Origin: Sisyra terminalis
Taxonomy: Eukaryota > Arthropoda > Insecta > Neuroptera > Sisyridae
Assembly: GCA_958496175.1 (NCBI GenBank)
Contig: OY292277.1
Coordinates: 2,046,001 to 2,110,000 of the forward strand
Length of the DNA: 64,000 nucleotides
Direction of reading: 5' to 3'
A program made the translations under genes and the position numbers. The first letter of the stretch is position 1, and each line of letters starts with the position of its first letter. The notes below the pieces were generated by a model. That model worked only from the letters and a program-made list of their open reading frames with translations. It was not told the DNA's origin and searched no databases. This document shows positions 1 to 13,515 of the stretch, in pieces.

Positions 1-484
1 AACATTCTGTTCACAAATGCAAATTTTACATCCTCAAATTGTCATGTCCAAACTTTAGAATATGGAAATCTGTGGATTTCATAGAAATAAATCTATGTTA
101 ATCTCGGTTTTTTTTTTTTTTTTTGAAAAAAAAATAGTCAGGTGATTGGGTATGGTGCGGCACCGCGGGCCACTCGTAAAATTTACTGATTTGTGTCTAC
201 CGTTGGTTGTAACGCCAAGCAACGGAAAACTGTCACCAAAAATCACTTGTTCCAACAAAACCAAGTTCCATTTGTGGAGTGAAACAGTCGTAGTCGCCAC
301 CTTTTTGTAAAACCACATTTTGTTAATGAAAATGCACACGTACCAAATATAATTGATGCATTGGCTGTGTGGTCGGCTGGTCGGCCGGTCGGTCGACGTT
401 CGGGTTCAATTTATTTTTAAATTATGCAAACAACTTTATGGCACAGAATTAAAGTGGCAAACGAACATCGAGAGAAACATCCAC

Positions 485-510
485 CACACACACACACACA
501 CACACACACA
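485..510. repeat. (CA)13 microsatellite
   Basis: A perfect run of thirteen CA dinucleotides is visible. It lies in a gene-free stretch and has no evident function. Confidence 0.95.
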
Positions 511-1352
511 AATTCAATTCAAGTGTTTGCTTCATTTAACTTCCAAAAGAAAAAAAAATGTCAAGAAATCTGCGTGATTCAATTAAAACTTTGCACATCA
601 GTAAGTAGCGGTAAATCCTACATGAAGGATCCCATTAATCTCGATGTCATAAATAAATCTTTGTCCATAAAAATTAAAGTGGCTAAACATTTGATTAATT
701 AGTTTAAATAATTCTCTTATGAAATAAAATGCATAGATATTAACGTTGTCGACAAATAAATAAATCATCCAAATAAAATTAAGTGATTTATTAAGATCTT
801 GTCTCATTTGTATATGAGTGCTACTTGAACATTTCAGCTAATCCATTAAAGTCCAATAAAAACCAAATTGATTCTCACAAACATTTAACAATGACATATC
901 TACAGATTGGACTTCAATAAATAAATGGTGTCCTTTAATTTGGCGTATTTTAAGTTTTCAACCAAATCAAATTCCGACTCATTTGAACCAACCAGAGATG
1001 AGCAAATCTGAAAATGTTTAAAAAATTAACAATATAATTTTTTTCTTAAATGATGCAACCATAAATTTGCATGTGCAACAATTGTTTGTGAAGCAAGCCG
1101 TCACAAGTACTTATGCGAATGTTTGCAACATTTGTAGTGCGCTAATGTAACATTTTGATTAAGTATTTGACGTTTGTGTAGACAGCCGTCTGTCGTTTCA
1201 AGCTCCAACTGCGAGGAATATAACCAACGATTTAACTTCAACTCTTCTTTTTTCCCAACAACATCCTTTTAATCATAACACAAAATTTACTTCAACCTAA
1301 ATTAACGAAGATTTATAATCATTTTTTACGGTTAACTAGGATTGAAAGACGC

Positions 1353-1543
1353 ATAGTCGAGCTTTGGAACAATAGAGCTTTTATCATTATAGAAATCATT
1401 ATTGGACTTTGCAAAAATTCACTGTTTTAAAATTTCAACTCATTTTAAACACAATAGTTGTTGCTGGAAAAGCTATAAAGTAATAAAATAGTCGTAATAA
1501 AATAAGCTATAAAATAGTCGAACTTTGGAACAATAGAGCTTTT
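1353..1543 (+). repeat. 30-bp direct repeat, two copies
   Basis: The 30 bases at 1353-1382 recur at 1514-1543 with a single mismatch (G versus A at the ninth base). The copies are 161 bases apart and the intervening DNA is unrelated. It could be a local duplication or two footprints of one small element. Confidence 0.8.
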
Positions 1544-3296
1544 CGAAGTTGTACTTCTTCTTTTTCAAAATGTTTTAAAAGATTTTTCAAAGATCTTTGT
1601 GCAGATGACTTCCTTGTTTTGCTTCAGGATCGGTTGTTTTCATATTAAATTTAATTTCCTATTTGGTTTTCTAGGTAGAAAATATGGAATTGTTTGCCTT
1701 GGATTTTGACCTAAATTCATTCATCAAATCGATGAGCAATAAATCTTCCAATCACAAAATAATTTCATGGCCCCAACAAACAAATTATATTGTAGGCCAC
1801 AAAACGAAAAACAGAGAATATTTACTATCGGAATAGTTACGAGAAAACATTTTTGTTTAATGGAAAATTAATGTTACAAGTCTCACAAACAAGATCCGTT
1901 TTTCCACCACCGTTTGAAGGCATCCGAAATGTCGAACAAAACACAATGTGATAAAAGTCAATGGTGGGCAATAAACCAAAATTCGAGGGTTTTTATGTGG
2001 CCGCTGATGGCTGCACCTCCTCCTGAAGAAAGTCGGAGTAAATCGGTTCGGTTCTTCTCAATTCAAGTGGAGGAAGAAATAAAATAAAAAAAAAGTTATG
2101 TAAAATAAAAACGACAACGACGATATCCATTGGAGAGTTAGATGGGGCATTAATTTCTTTTCGAAATTTATTGCCAAAGACACACGCGTGCGACTCACAA
2201 TAAAATCGTCATGAAAATTTTAAATATCGCCATGAATCATTGGACCAATCGTAAGTGTCGTGGTCGCTTAGCATAAAATCACAAAACTCCTTCCTTTGAC
2301 ACATAACGATAGAAACAAAAAAAAAAAAAACAAAAAAACTGGTACCCAAACCAAAATAGATCCAACAATTTGTCGATCCATGACGGTTTAATCGTTTGGC
2401 AAAACCTTATTCGAAACGACAATAAAACACCAACACATATGTAAGTATATCTCTGGTGATCATAAAAGAAAAAGACTTAATTTAAACGTCGTTAACTTGA
2501 GTTATGCGTTTCGTTAAAAGTAAATTAATTTTACGACACATTTTCGCCGTAGTCCTATCGCTTTCAATATATTCGTTTAACAAATAATAATCATACATAT
2601 ATTGCAATTAATTAATAATTTGCATAAATAAAAATGCACATAGACATATCACCTTTAAAATGCATATATAAGAACGTGACAGGGTCTTTTGGGTCAAGTA
2701 ATGACCCAAAGCAATTGCCATCTATTAGAGACGCTCATCCGTCTCACTCCTGCTAATCAAAATGTAATATGGACTGTTGGCCTCTCGCCAAACTATTATC
2801 TTAAATCAAAAGATTTAATTAAAATGTTAACAATTTGAAAATGTATAATTCAAACAGAGAAAATTCATTCAAATTCTCACAACACAAAAAAGGCCTTCCA
2901 AGACCTGTCTTTCTACTTCATATTTTTAAATATCTAACCGTCATCATATTCTTGCCATCATATTGCTCTGTCGTGATCAACGATTCCAAAACATTTCCAC
3001 AATCAAATCATTTTCTTTACTTTGTTGCGTACATGCTTTGCCATTTTCTTTTTTTCCCCATAGAATGATAAATAAGTACAGAAAGCTCCCGATTTTCTCG
3101 ACTAATAAGCCAAACCATAATTATTCATTTCTAAAATACAATAAGTATTACACATTTCTAAAATAGAAAATTATTTATACATCTTTAATTGCTTGGTTTA
3201 CTACTCATTGTTATTTAGAAAATCTATGATTTTCTTTTGTTTGCACGCATCTTTTAATATAAGCTCAATTTTTTCTAAAAGCTTCTATGTCATAAT

Positions 3297-4393
3297 TAGA
3301 CATGGGATTATATGTATTTACATATTTGCGTATGCAAATGCATGCAATTCTATTTTTATAGCGTTATTGCATATTTTGATACTTTTTCATTGACAAAGCT
3401 TATTTCGGTAGTTATACGTGTTAGGCGTGTTGTCGTTAAGTCCTTACGCCAAGCTCTGAAAGTATTGTACCTAATATTGCATCACATTACCTGGCTAGTC
3501 GACGGATTATATCAAGTTGCGGAAAAGATCAGAAATGAGTTCGGGATAGTCAATAAAGAATTCTTTTACAAAAAAAGAGCTTTTAAAAGCACTATGGCGA
3601 CTACATGCATATAAAGATCAACTACCAAACGTAACACTACTCACAGAATCAATTTTAACACGGCGGGGTATTTGGCAGAAAGCTTTATTGTTTTATGCTG
3701 AATATTTCGAAGCCCCATAAAAGAAGTAGTTGGAAAATTTGAAAAATCAGACTCCATTGCAATCAATTCATGTAAGCTATCATTTCAGGATTTTTCAATC
3801 AAAAAAAATATTGCTCTTAATGCAACACATTTCAGCATTATACTCGATGCAATTGAGAAACTAAACACATTCTTCTGTGCAAGTCCATGGAAATGTTCGA
3901 AAAAATGATTAGACAGAATAACACCCTTTCGAGTTAACTACTGCAATAGGTTTGTGGCAAATTAAATGCAGTTTTGTATAGAAAGGAATAAAGGAAATTG
4001 ATGCATTTATCAGCGGCACTTCTGATGGGATCTTGGAAAATTCCGCCAAATTTCTAATTCTATCGGGTAATATAAGTTGACGTCGAAAGTTCATTTTAGC
4101 TGTTCACTTTTTTCACCCATATGGCCCAATTGTGGCTCTAAATCATCCAAGTTCCCACTCAAATACACACAGAAAATTTCTGGAGAATAGATCTGGCGAC
4201 TTAGGAGAAGTTCAGTACTGTACATAAGTACAGAAGAATTAGATATATTAAGGTAAATATAATGTGAAAATAAACGTAAATTTTAAAAATAAATAAACGG
4301 TTTTTTGGCTGTGCATATTTTGCTCATTTTTAGTGCATATGTGCATGCATATTTTGGCATTTTGATAGCGTATATAGTATAATCCGATGTCTA
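3297..4393 (+). mobile_element. Degenerate hAT-type DNA transposon, copy A
   Basis: The element is about 1.1 kb. It begins TAGACATGGGATTATA and ends with the inverse of TAGACATCGGATTATA, a 16-bp terminal inverted repeat with one mismatch. It is flanked by GTCATAAT (3289-3296) and GTTATAAT (4394-4401), an 8-bp target duplication with one mismatch, which is the hAT hallmark. Translating 3400-4200 in shifting frames gives scraps resembling the C-terminal half of a hAT transposase of the CGG-repeat-binding-protein-like group. One is a stretch around 3660-3880 ending in residues like FSIILDAIEKLN. Another is a broken trace of an S-C-D-V-E-R-S-F motif near 4076-4093. Stops and frameshifts show it is dead. 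A second copy lies at 37,443. The family name is inference; the TIR and target duplication are seen directly. Confidence 0.75.
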
Positions 4394-4401
4394 GTTATAA
4401 T

Positions 4402-7125
4402 CCTCAAATTTCCATTCTATGCTAACAAAAGAGCCTAAAAGAATTTACCATCGTGTTGTGGTTAAAGTGATTGATAAAACTTATTTTTCTCCACTTTGTG
4501 GGGCTTTATTATTGTGCTTTTCTGATTGAATGAAGGTCAAAATAATCACTACCTGATGATGACAACCAAAAAATGTTGAAACGCATCATAATAAAGAAGA
4601 AATTGAGTCATAGGACATATATTATTATTCATTAATTTAGAAATGAGATTTGTTGCAAACGATGGCTAATTTTTTTGGATATCAAAGCGAATTTCTCAAG
4701 TTTTGAAACCACTGCACTATGATGACGACACCTGAATATTTCATCAAAATTTGTCACCACAAATAATGACCTTTTATATGAATGAGTGTGATTTTTTTTT
4801 CGGCTATGATCACTCCATTATCATTTTTGATTTATTTCATCGAATGTCTCCTGCTGCGCCCAACTACTCAAAACATAATTTATAAAAATTTACATTTATT
4901 ATAATTTGCCACAAAAAAAAAAAAAAAATCACTTTTTATCGAAAGATGCAAAAAAGATGCTTCTCTCTCATCAATTCAAAACGTTTCAATGACTGTTATA
5001 AAAGTTTTGAATTTCGTGTGAAAATTGAGATAATTAAAAAACGTTTCATTTCACACTTTCTTCCCTTCTTCGTTCCACCCCGCGTTATTATACTGATGTA
5101 ATGCGCTCCTTTTTCATGACCATCCAAGGCAATTATAAATCTCAGTTTTTTTTTTTTTTTGACTCTACCGAAAATCCCATAAACCGTCAAATTCTTCTCA
5201 ACAATTAACAAATACCGGCCCTCAATATAACATGATCATTAAGCCGAGATTATTTAAACATTGACTTGCCTCCACTTAACCGCTATAGTAATCTCATTGT
5301 GAAGATCTACGAATCAAAAACACCACCTCACTGGACCCGAGTCTCAGTTATATAATTAGAGATTATTTATATGAATCCGGCAGTGGTTAAAGATGCCACA
5401 GATATCATCTGATGGGAATCCTTTGACGAGGCCCTCCAACAGTCCCTCAAGACAGTCTTTTGCTAGCGCTAGAGGCGCTTAAATGTTCACAAGTAAATAG
5501 GTACCACATCGATAACAACAAATGGGGCCACTTTGCATGGGCAGCCAACATATGGCCGATCGAAATTGACTTTAATGTCGTAACGGACATTAACACATCT
5601 AGTTACTGATAACAGTAATGTAAAATTTTACATCTCCATTTGCCCACATCATTTTCTCAACTAATTGTTCAAAGAAAAAAAAAACCCTATCGATTTGATT
5701 GATTTGTCACTTAAGTTATGAAGTCGAATCTCTTCGTTGAACAGAAGAAACCCGAAAAATATATTTCAAACCATAAGTTAATAACATTAGGTTGAAAATG
5801 TTTGCAACAACCATAAGTTTAAATACTTTTTACTTCCTTGTACTGATAGAAGAATGTTCATTCTTCATTCAAAAAAGTTTATTATCTTTGTAGTGAAACT
5901 ATCCATGTTTCGCCTAATTCATTCATTTTTCCATAAAGAAAAAGATAATTATTTGTAGACAATTCCAATGACCGTCTGTCGAGGCGAGAACTTTGCCTCT
6001 TATATTTAAAGCTATATATATATATAACATTATTTTCGTTTTTGTTCAAAGCAAATATTTAAGGCTGTTCACTTAGCAATAACTCTAAAATTTTTTCACA
6101 CGAAAAAATGTCTGTAATAAATGTCTCATTTTACATCTTAAATCAAACGACTCGACTCCACACCAAAATAGACAATTTTCTCTGTGGACGAAAAAAAAGC
6201 GCAACAATAAATAAAAGCCATATATATCTGCACGGCAAATGCGATTAATTGCAAGAAAAATACATCGACCGGTTAATGCCACAGTCATAATTTCATAACA
6301 CATAAATATATATTACTGAATGCAATTGTGTGATGAGCATTAAGCGTTTATGTTGCATCAAAAACAACAAAAAAGCGCATATGTACTTCATTGACGTAAT
6401 CAATTCGAAACGAACGAAATTATTGCCTTTTCTTGTTTTCATTATTTATTTTTTTCTCAGCGCCGTTTTTTAATTACAAGATCGTCATTAAAACATTATT
6501 CCCCACGTCTAATGGGTTTCGATGCGGTTAACTGCATTGTCATTGAGATTTCTATCGTATTTGCGAGAGAGGATCGAAAACGCCAAGCCGCTCTGTTATT
6601 ATTCGATCGAAGATAAAAGCTTTTTCGAGTCGAATTCGAAGTCTCGCCTCACAATATGATCGCTTCATTTTTCACGCCAAAATCCTCGATTGCAGCCCAG
6701 GCGCGATTGTACAACACGATTCGAACCCAACAATAAGGAACCGAAATGATTTACGAATGTAAAGTTTAAACGATTTGTTTTATAGCAAACATGTAAAAAT
6801 AAAAATATGCATGTAATCCTTAGCTTCTTTTGTAAACTGTGTCATAATAAAACCTGAAGAAATATTTTAAGGTTTTTTTCGATTCAGCATTAATTAGTCC
6901 ATTAAAACATTTAAATTTTTAAACGTAGTTGAATGTAATAGGCCAAGGTCGATAGTTTTTTAAACCAAAAATAAATTTTAGTAGAATAAAACACATTGGA
7001 AAAGAAAGAATCTATGGTCGGCAAGTGGAAGAAAATGGATTTTTAGAAAGCAAATATTTTCGATTGAAAATCAGGATGCTTTTTCGATATTTAAATCAAA
7101 ATAAGGTGAAATAATAAATAGGTTT
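4402..7125. other. Gene-free stretch between two transposons
   Basis: No recognisable gene. A single hammerhead-like core is at 4553-4581. The segment 5290-5480 is less AT-rich than its surroundings, with no ORF I recognise, and could be conserved regulatory DNA; I cannot test that here. Confidence 0.55.
4553..4581 (+). other. Hammerhead-like core motif, single copy
   Basis: CTGATGA at 4553-4559 is followed by a weak GACA/TGTT stem (4561-4564 with 4574-4577) and then GAAA at 4578-4581, the order of conserved boxes in a hammerhead ribozyme core. I find no convincing stem I or stem III, so self-cleavage is not supported. An AATAAAG-type sequence follows at about 4590. Similar motifs in this window suggest the conserved tail of a repeat family. 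Confidence 0.35.
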
Positions 7126-7138
7126 AATCATACAATGT
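7126..7138. repeat. Target-site duplication, left copy
   Basis: AATCATACAATGT, repeated exactly at 8329-8341 after the A-tail of the jockey-like insertion. The first two A's of the right copy cannot be told apart from the tail. Confidence 0.85.
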
Positions 7139-8328
7139 ACGACACGAAGGCATATAGACCAATCAGCTTGCTACCCACACTGTCGAAATTGTTCGAAAGG
7201 CTATTTTTAAAAAAAAACTGCAACTGGATTCCGCAAGGAACACTCCACCACCGAACAAGTTCACAGAGTAGCATCTACAATCATGAGGACACTAAACGAT
7301 AAGACTTTTTCAGGACATCACACAGGCCTTCGACAAGGTGTGGCATCTGGGGCTGCTGTATAAGTTAAAAAATGTGGTACCTCACCCGCTCTACCGCGTC
7401 CTATAAGCAGTCCTACTTGGAGGATAGAAAATTCTTTGTCAGCTACAACGAAGATCAATCGGGACTCCACTCGGCCGATGCTGGGGTGCTACCACAAGGT
7501 AGCATATTGGGACCCATACTGTACCTAATTTATACGGCAGATCTGTCCATCACTGACAATGTGGTAATTGCAACGTACGCGGACGACACTGCGATCATGG
7601 CGACAGATCAATGCCCACAGGTAGCGACCAAAACATTACAAAGAGCCCTCAACGATCTGGAACCATGGCTTGATAAATGGCAAATAAAAGTCAATAAAGC
7701 CAAATCTGTTCATGTGACATTCACTACTCGGTGAGATACTTGTCCACCGGTAGGTATATCTCAACAACCATCAGGTGCCGCAGGCGACAGAAGTCAAGTA
7801 TCTCGGAATGCACTTGGACAGAAGATTAACGTGGCGGAGACGTATAGCTGCCAAAAGAGACCAGCTTGAAGCCAAATGCAGTGGCTGATTGGTTGGAGGT
7901 CGCAATTGTCCCTGGACAATAAACTACTGATATACAAAGTAATTCTGAAGCCAGTCTGGACCTACGACATCGAACTGTGGGGAACAACTAGCAACTCCAA
8001 TGTGGATATCATCCAGCGCTTTCAGGCTAACATACTCAGGCTCATTACGAACGCCCCATGGTATATCACTAACCACGACATACATAAAGACCTGAAAGTG
8101 GCCGCCGTGAGAGAAAAAGAGATCGCCAGATTCAGCCAAAAATATCAAAAAAAACTGGAAGACCATGCCAATTATCTAGCGATCAGGATTTCTGGAATTG
8201 CCTCACAGGGAGTAAGTTCAAGGAACCGATTTGACTCAATATAGAGTCAATATGGAGCGTGGACGTAGATCAAATTTGCTCATTGTCCAGGGACAGATTG
8301 CAAATACACGAAAACAGGGGGGAAAAAA
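7139..8328 (+). mobile_element. 5'-truncated jockey-clade non-LTR retrotransposon
   Basis: A dead copy of a LINE of the jockey clade. It starts inside the reverse transcriptase (residues like AYRPISLLPTLSKLFERLF near 7150-7210). It continues with frameshifts through the HSTTEQVHRV region and a QAFDKVWH trace near 7325-7345. The segment around the conserved YADD box (LPQGSILGPILYLIYTADL at about 7490-7550, then TYADDTA) is still open from 7372 to 7734. The C-terminal domain (LILKPVWTY-type motif, about 7870-8244) is open in another frame. It ends in a short A run. AATCATACAATGT occurs at 7126-7138 and again at 8329-8341, a 13-bp target duplication with 3' tail and 5' truncation, as expected of target-primed reverse transcription. 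Stops and an internal deletion make it non-functional. Confidence 0.9.
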
Positions 8329-8341
8329 AATCATACAATGT
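8329..8341. repeat. Target-site duplication, right copy
   Basis: Exact copy of 7126-7138, lying directly after the oligo-A end of the retrotransposon fragment. It fixes the 3' boundary of the insertion. Confidence 0.85.
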
Positions 8342-11300
8342 GTTTGAGACATAAAAAAGTAAATTTTCACCAAATTTTCACATTAATTTTGAGGTAATGT
8401 GAAAAAATGTAAACACAAAAGTTTTAGATCTTCTTATTGCCTACAACTTTGATGCATAACTTTTCTTCGTAGAACTTGTAGTTTTATTGCGAAAAATCAT
8501 TTTTTACCATTAAAAACCTACCCTCTTCCACTTTCCAACCTCAGATCACCCGTAAATTATTATTCCTATAGTTTTTGTGATATTATCTTTCTTTTCCAAT
8601 GGGTTTCATCGTACTATAATTTTTTTTAATTCTTACAAAGGTTCTCTTCTTTCAAAGGTTTCTACCTTAGTCTATAACTCATGTTTAATCTCAACAAATA
8701 ACTAAAACTAAAATAAATCAACCACTTTGTATGAAAGACAAATATGTAGCTAGTTTATAAATTGTATGCATATTTAATTGAGAAAAAGAATAGTGTGTGT
8801 ATTTATGTATGTGCTTGAGAAGTTATTCTTCTTTGGTATAGATAAAAATAGGTTTTTCATCCTCTTCCGGTAGTGCCTGAACTAGCACATCAGTTCTAAG
8901 ATTTGTGATTACTAAAATGTGATACAATTTTAAACACAAATTACTTTTAACATCAAAATACATAATGGGCAAAGATAATAAAGTTTTAAATACATCCATG
9001 TAGTGGAATACAAATATAATATAACAACTTCATACTATTGCTTTAAAGTATTTTTTTTTTCAAAACGCCAGTAAAGAAGAATAACTTCAAAAAGCACACT
9101 GCAGAATGGAGATAGAAAACTTTTATTTTAATCATACAGGTGAAGTGATATTTGAACAAAAGAAAAAATGTATTGATTTGTATTAGTGTCTTGACTCCTT
9201 TGCATATTTATAGCAATGAAACATGCGTTCGTCTATTATATACGTTAGGCTAGGAATGGGACAAGAGAAGAGAAGCAGTAGCCTAGCAGGAATCCGAAGA
9301 AGTAAATTTTCTTCGGAGTGAAATAAATTCATTGGTCATTTAAATGCAATATCGATTACAACCAGTAAGCAGCGATGGAAGCCTTCTTAATACCCATCTC
9401 GATGTGGATGCCCGCCCACAAAAAATAATCGCACAGTCGCCTGCCTGGAAATGGATATTGAGTTTACCAACTCTTCGCTAACTTTCCACTGCTGTCTAAC
9501 TGATATTTGCCATCTCCACCTTGGCAGGGCAGGCGGCGGTGCAGAGGTGGAGAGGACGTTTTGCCAAGACATAGCTCGACTTGTTTAATTGCCCTATTAT
9601 TAATGCAAATCTAATTGGCTAGTGATTGAGTGAAATTTTTTCACTTCTTCGTCGTCGTCTCTATTTAAAATCAATTCATAACACTCGACAAGAAAATGGT
9701 GCGAAGATGTAATACGTCACTAACGAAGATTAAGTCCCCAGCGCAAGTTCGCACCTAGTCTCAACTAATTAGAACAAACACGTAATTATTTATGAATTAT
9801 TGGATAATTGCAATTTGTATGCACATCCCCATCGGTTTGTCGTCCAAACAGGAGAGGACAGTTTGGATATTGCACGTGTTGAAGACGAAACATGTGAATG
9901 GATAAACAAGTTTGTTCTTTGTCCTTCCGAGAATTATTCGAGTGATTTATGAGTAATTTTAATAAATCAGAATAAATTATGGACCACAACTTATTACTAT
10001 TCACATTGGAAATGATAACCGCTGGAAGCGCCGAAAAATTTTCTTTCACTTGGTTTTTTTCTCATTTGATTTCAACCAAAGTAAATAGAGATCAAGAAAT
10101 CACGATCGAGATTTGATTTGTATGATGACAGACAATAAAATCTTCTTTCACTAAAAACATATCTAATCCAAACGACGTTAATTTCAAACGTAAACCAAAT
10201 GAGTGTATTTATTATTTTAATTGTATTAAATTTATTACTTTATGATTTGGTTTGGGTACCCTGTTGTAGTACTTATTGATACATTGAAAAGTTTTAACTA
10301 TTCCCTCTTCCTCATATAAAATTTTTATTTCAACAAGTTCTTTTAATGCATGTTTTTTGCTAATAAAAATTATTTGAATTCCCTTTCGTAAAAGTTGTTC
10401 ATATTTCCAGTAATTTTCAAGAAAATATTAAAAATAATTTAACTTAAGAAGGAAGAAAAATTTTGTTGTAAAATTTGAAATTAATCGTTTGAATTTAAAA
10501 AATTCCTGCACCTTTTAAATTTATCACTAATTTATTACCAATTAACGTTGAGAAAGTAACAACTCTAATGTTACCAAAAAAAAAAAAAAAGCACCTTATA
10601 ATGCAACTAGTTGGTTTAATCTTTTATTAATAATTATTATTTAATTAAAAGTCAATAGATTCTTATCTGGATTTATCTAGAAGTAATGGATAACTAATTA
10701 ATAAATTACTAAACTAATCTTTTTTATTTCTCTTTGCACAAAAACATTTGAGACTCTTCCTCCAATAAAAGTCAACTCGTTAAAATCTTATCCGCAAATT
10801 TATTTCACTAATATATCAATTTGTATAAACCAAAATTGCTAATTTCCAAAATTTGCATACATTCTCAACATTTGGCAAATGATATTTGAAATAAATTTCG
10901 TCAACTTGATTGTCATAATTTCTATGTTATATAAAATATGCTTATGGATATCATAGTTTTTTTTCCTCGTGCAAAGCCAAAGAAATAAATTAGCAATGTT
11001 TATGTTAATGTTGCATTTGAATTGCTCTTTTATTATAATAATCTGTCATAGAGTGAAAAAGCTTTGTTACTTACATACGTAACTAATAAAGTTTTCGTTC
11101 AAAAAAAAAAATCAGAAAATAATTGGATATGCTTTCTCTCAATATGTTATAGTGTAATAAATGCGAGGATGTATGCAAATTTATTAGAAATATAATATTG
11201 GTCGTTGCAATGAAAATCATTGGCTTTCTTGAGCGTTTATTAATGTGGTAACGATGTCGATTATTCCAAGTTGCTTATTTAACAACAACGTTTCCATTAT

Positions 11301-13515
11301 GAGTCGAATTAATTAATAATTTAAACGCTTGCATTTACAACACAAGAAATTCACATAGTCGCTGGAAAATTTAAATGTAACAATGTTCAATTTGTAAGTG
11401 CCCATAAATTTAAGTAGTGTTCATTGTCTATAAAATATTGGCGTACAAATGTCGCCGCTACAAATCAAAAACGTATAATACAACACAAAACGATAATAAT
11501 AAATTCATTGCCTTTTTATTATGTCCGAAATTTAAACTACGATCGTTTAGCTTAGATTGAATTTGTGTGGTCGTAATTCAACGTTCAAAAAAAATTTTTG
11601 AATTGTCAGTGGTTTTTCACAAATAGTTTAACAACCGTTAACCCAAAAGAACAATGAAATAGGAAATGAAAATTATAATATGGGATTGAGATAAGAGTTC
11701 AAATAAATATTGAGGAAAACTACAGACGTTACATGAAACATTTTACATGTGAAATCAAAAAAAAAAATCCCAAGTTCAGAATCAAATAGTTTCTAGGTAC
11801 TGAAAACTTTTGTCTACCTCTGTACCAAATATATGTTTGTTCAACGGTTATTGATATATCATAAGCTACTAGTCATTTTTTATTATCTTTATCAATTAAT
11901 TATTAACACGGCTGTCTTTGAAATTTGATTCTCGATCGTTTGAAACGATGCTTTTTTTTTATTTAACGATTTGAATAAATTATCAATGTCCAAATGTCTG
12001 TTTGTAGGTTTGTCGACTTGTTATATATGATATAACTACGTCAAAACATAAATATCAACAAATATACTAAACGATCGATTATTAATGCTACATGTAATTT
12101 GAGACCACACACTCGAAACTAAATTTATCTTGGTCAATAAAACTTTGCTTTTTTTCTTAATTCGTGCATTAGTTTGTTTCTATATAGAGAGATATAGTTG
12201 TTGGAAAATCAATTTTGTAAAAAAGTTTAAATTCTAATAAATATATATTTATTAAACTCGTAGAACTGTAAAGATAAAAAAGATTTTTCAATTTTTTTTT
12301 TTTTTGGGTTTTTGAATCATTTGTATTAGGGCTTATGAAAGTTGCAAACGCTTACGAAAATACTTTAGAATTATCAGTCTTAAAAGCTTTCTTGGGTCGC
12401 GCGTGCAAAACGTGTCAAGTACATTTCAACAATTGCATTGTTTGTGCATTTGTAATAATATGCACTTTTTGGCGAGCACGATTTACACTGTCGGATTTAC
12501 GAGTGCGGGAGGTCTGGTAGCCCCGAAAATGGGACATACATAACAAAAAACAGAAACATACAATGGCAGACAACATTTATGGTAATTACATTTTGAATAT
12601 TCCTTAAACAAACTCATTTCGAGTCGTTTCTAAGAGCAAAACTTGGTTGATTATCCTTGGCTGTTTCTTTTCACAATGATGTGATGAAAGAAAGGAATTA
12701 TTTTGAAAAAAAAAATATAAATAAATACACAAAAATGCTGTGTGGTATTTACAATAGTTGCAGCAGAGAATATATCATATTGTAAAATCGTTCAACTGAA
12801 AAAATATTACAAATGATTTGTGACAAGTTTTGTGCACTTTGTTGATAAATATTTGGCATTTTTGAGATATGAACCATGCTTTTAGACTTATATGGCATAT
12901 TTCATGCTTTTTTTTAAACTTTATCGTTTTAACTAGGGGTGAGTCATTAAAACACAATTTTGTTAGGTAAATGAATTCTAGAACACAAAATGTATTACAT
13001 TAGTAGCAATTCAAATCCTTGCAAAAAAAAATATGCAACATAAACTTTAGAATGATTCTAATTTTAATGAGTATTACTTCAACCAAAATGTATAAGCTGA
13101 TAAGATTTCTATGCATTTTTTGCTTCGAGAAAAGGATGGATACATTAAAATTTGAATAAAATGTAATAATATTTAAATTAAAAATTAAAATGTAAATTAA
13201 AAGGAGATTAAAGAAGATAAATGGACCAATATATTGCAGGCACAACTGGCGTAAACAACAAATTTCGATTAACAGTATAAAGTTTCAAACCGATTTGAAA
13301 AGTTTTACTTTTTTTCCTGGAATTCTAGTTTGTAAATACATTCGTCTAGTAGAAAGAATTACTATGCTGGCTAAAAGCTCATGGAGACGACCGGCGTTTA
13401 AATACATACAGTAAAATTTAACATTTAATTCAATGTGGTCTTGGACGTATAAGAACTGATAAGAACCTTAAAAGTTGTAATTGTTTGGTTATTGAAATAA
13501 TTACCAAAACGTAGG
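8342..13515. other. Gene-free AT-rich stretch
   Basis: No gene recognised. A somewhat GC-richer island at about 9370-9570 has open frames on the minus strand but no family resemblance. Otherwise this is AT-rich sequence with A/T homopolymers (for example 9050-9060 and 10577-10590). Confidence 0.55.

Larger units (their letters stand above)
1..3288. other. Gene-free AT-rich stretch
   Basis: I see no convincing coding exon, RNA gene or transposon here. Short open frames are of the length expected by chance in AT-rich DNA. The stretch holds homopolymer A/T runs (for example near 111-124 and 2320-2330), a CA microsatellite at 485-510, and a 30-base direct repeat at 1353-1382 and 1514-1543. It may be intergenic or intronic. 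Confidence 0.6.

Noticed and set aside
485..510. Repeat arrays as CRISPR
   Set aside because: This is eukaryotic DNA; the repeats are simple microsatellites without spacers.
6705..6725. Minus-strand GGGTTCGAATC resembling a tRNA B box
   Set aside because: No A box, anticodon arm or acceptor stem can be folded around it.
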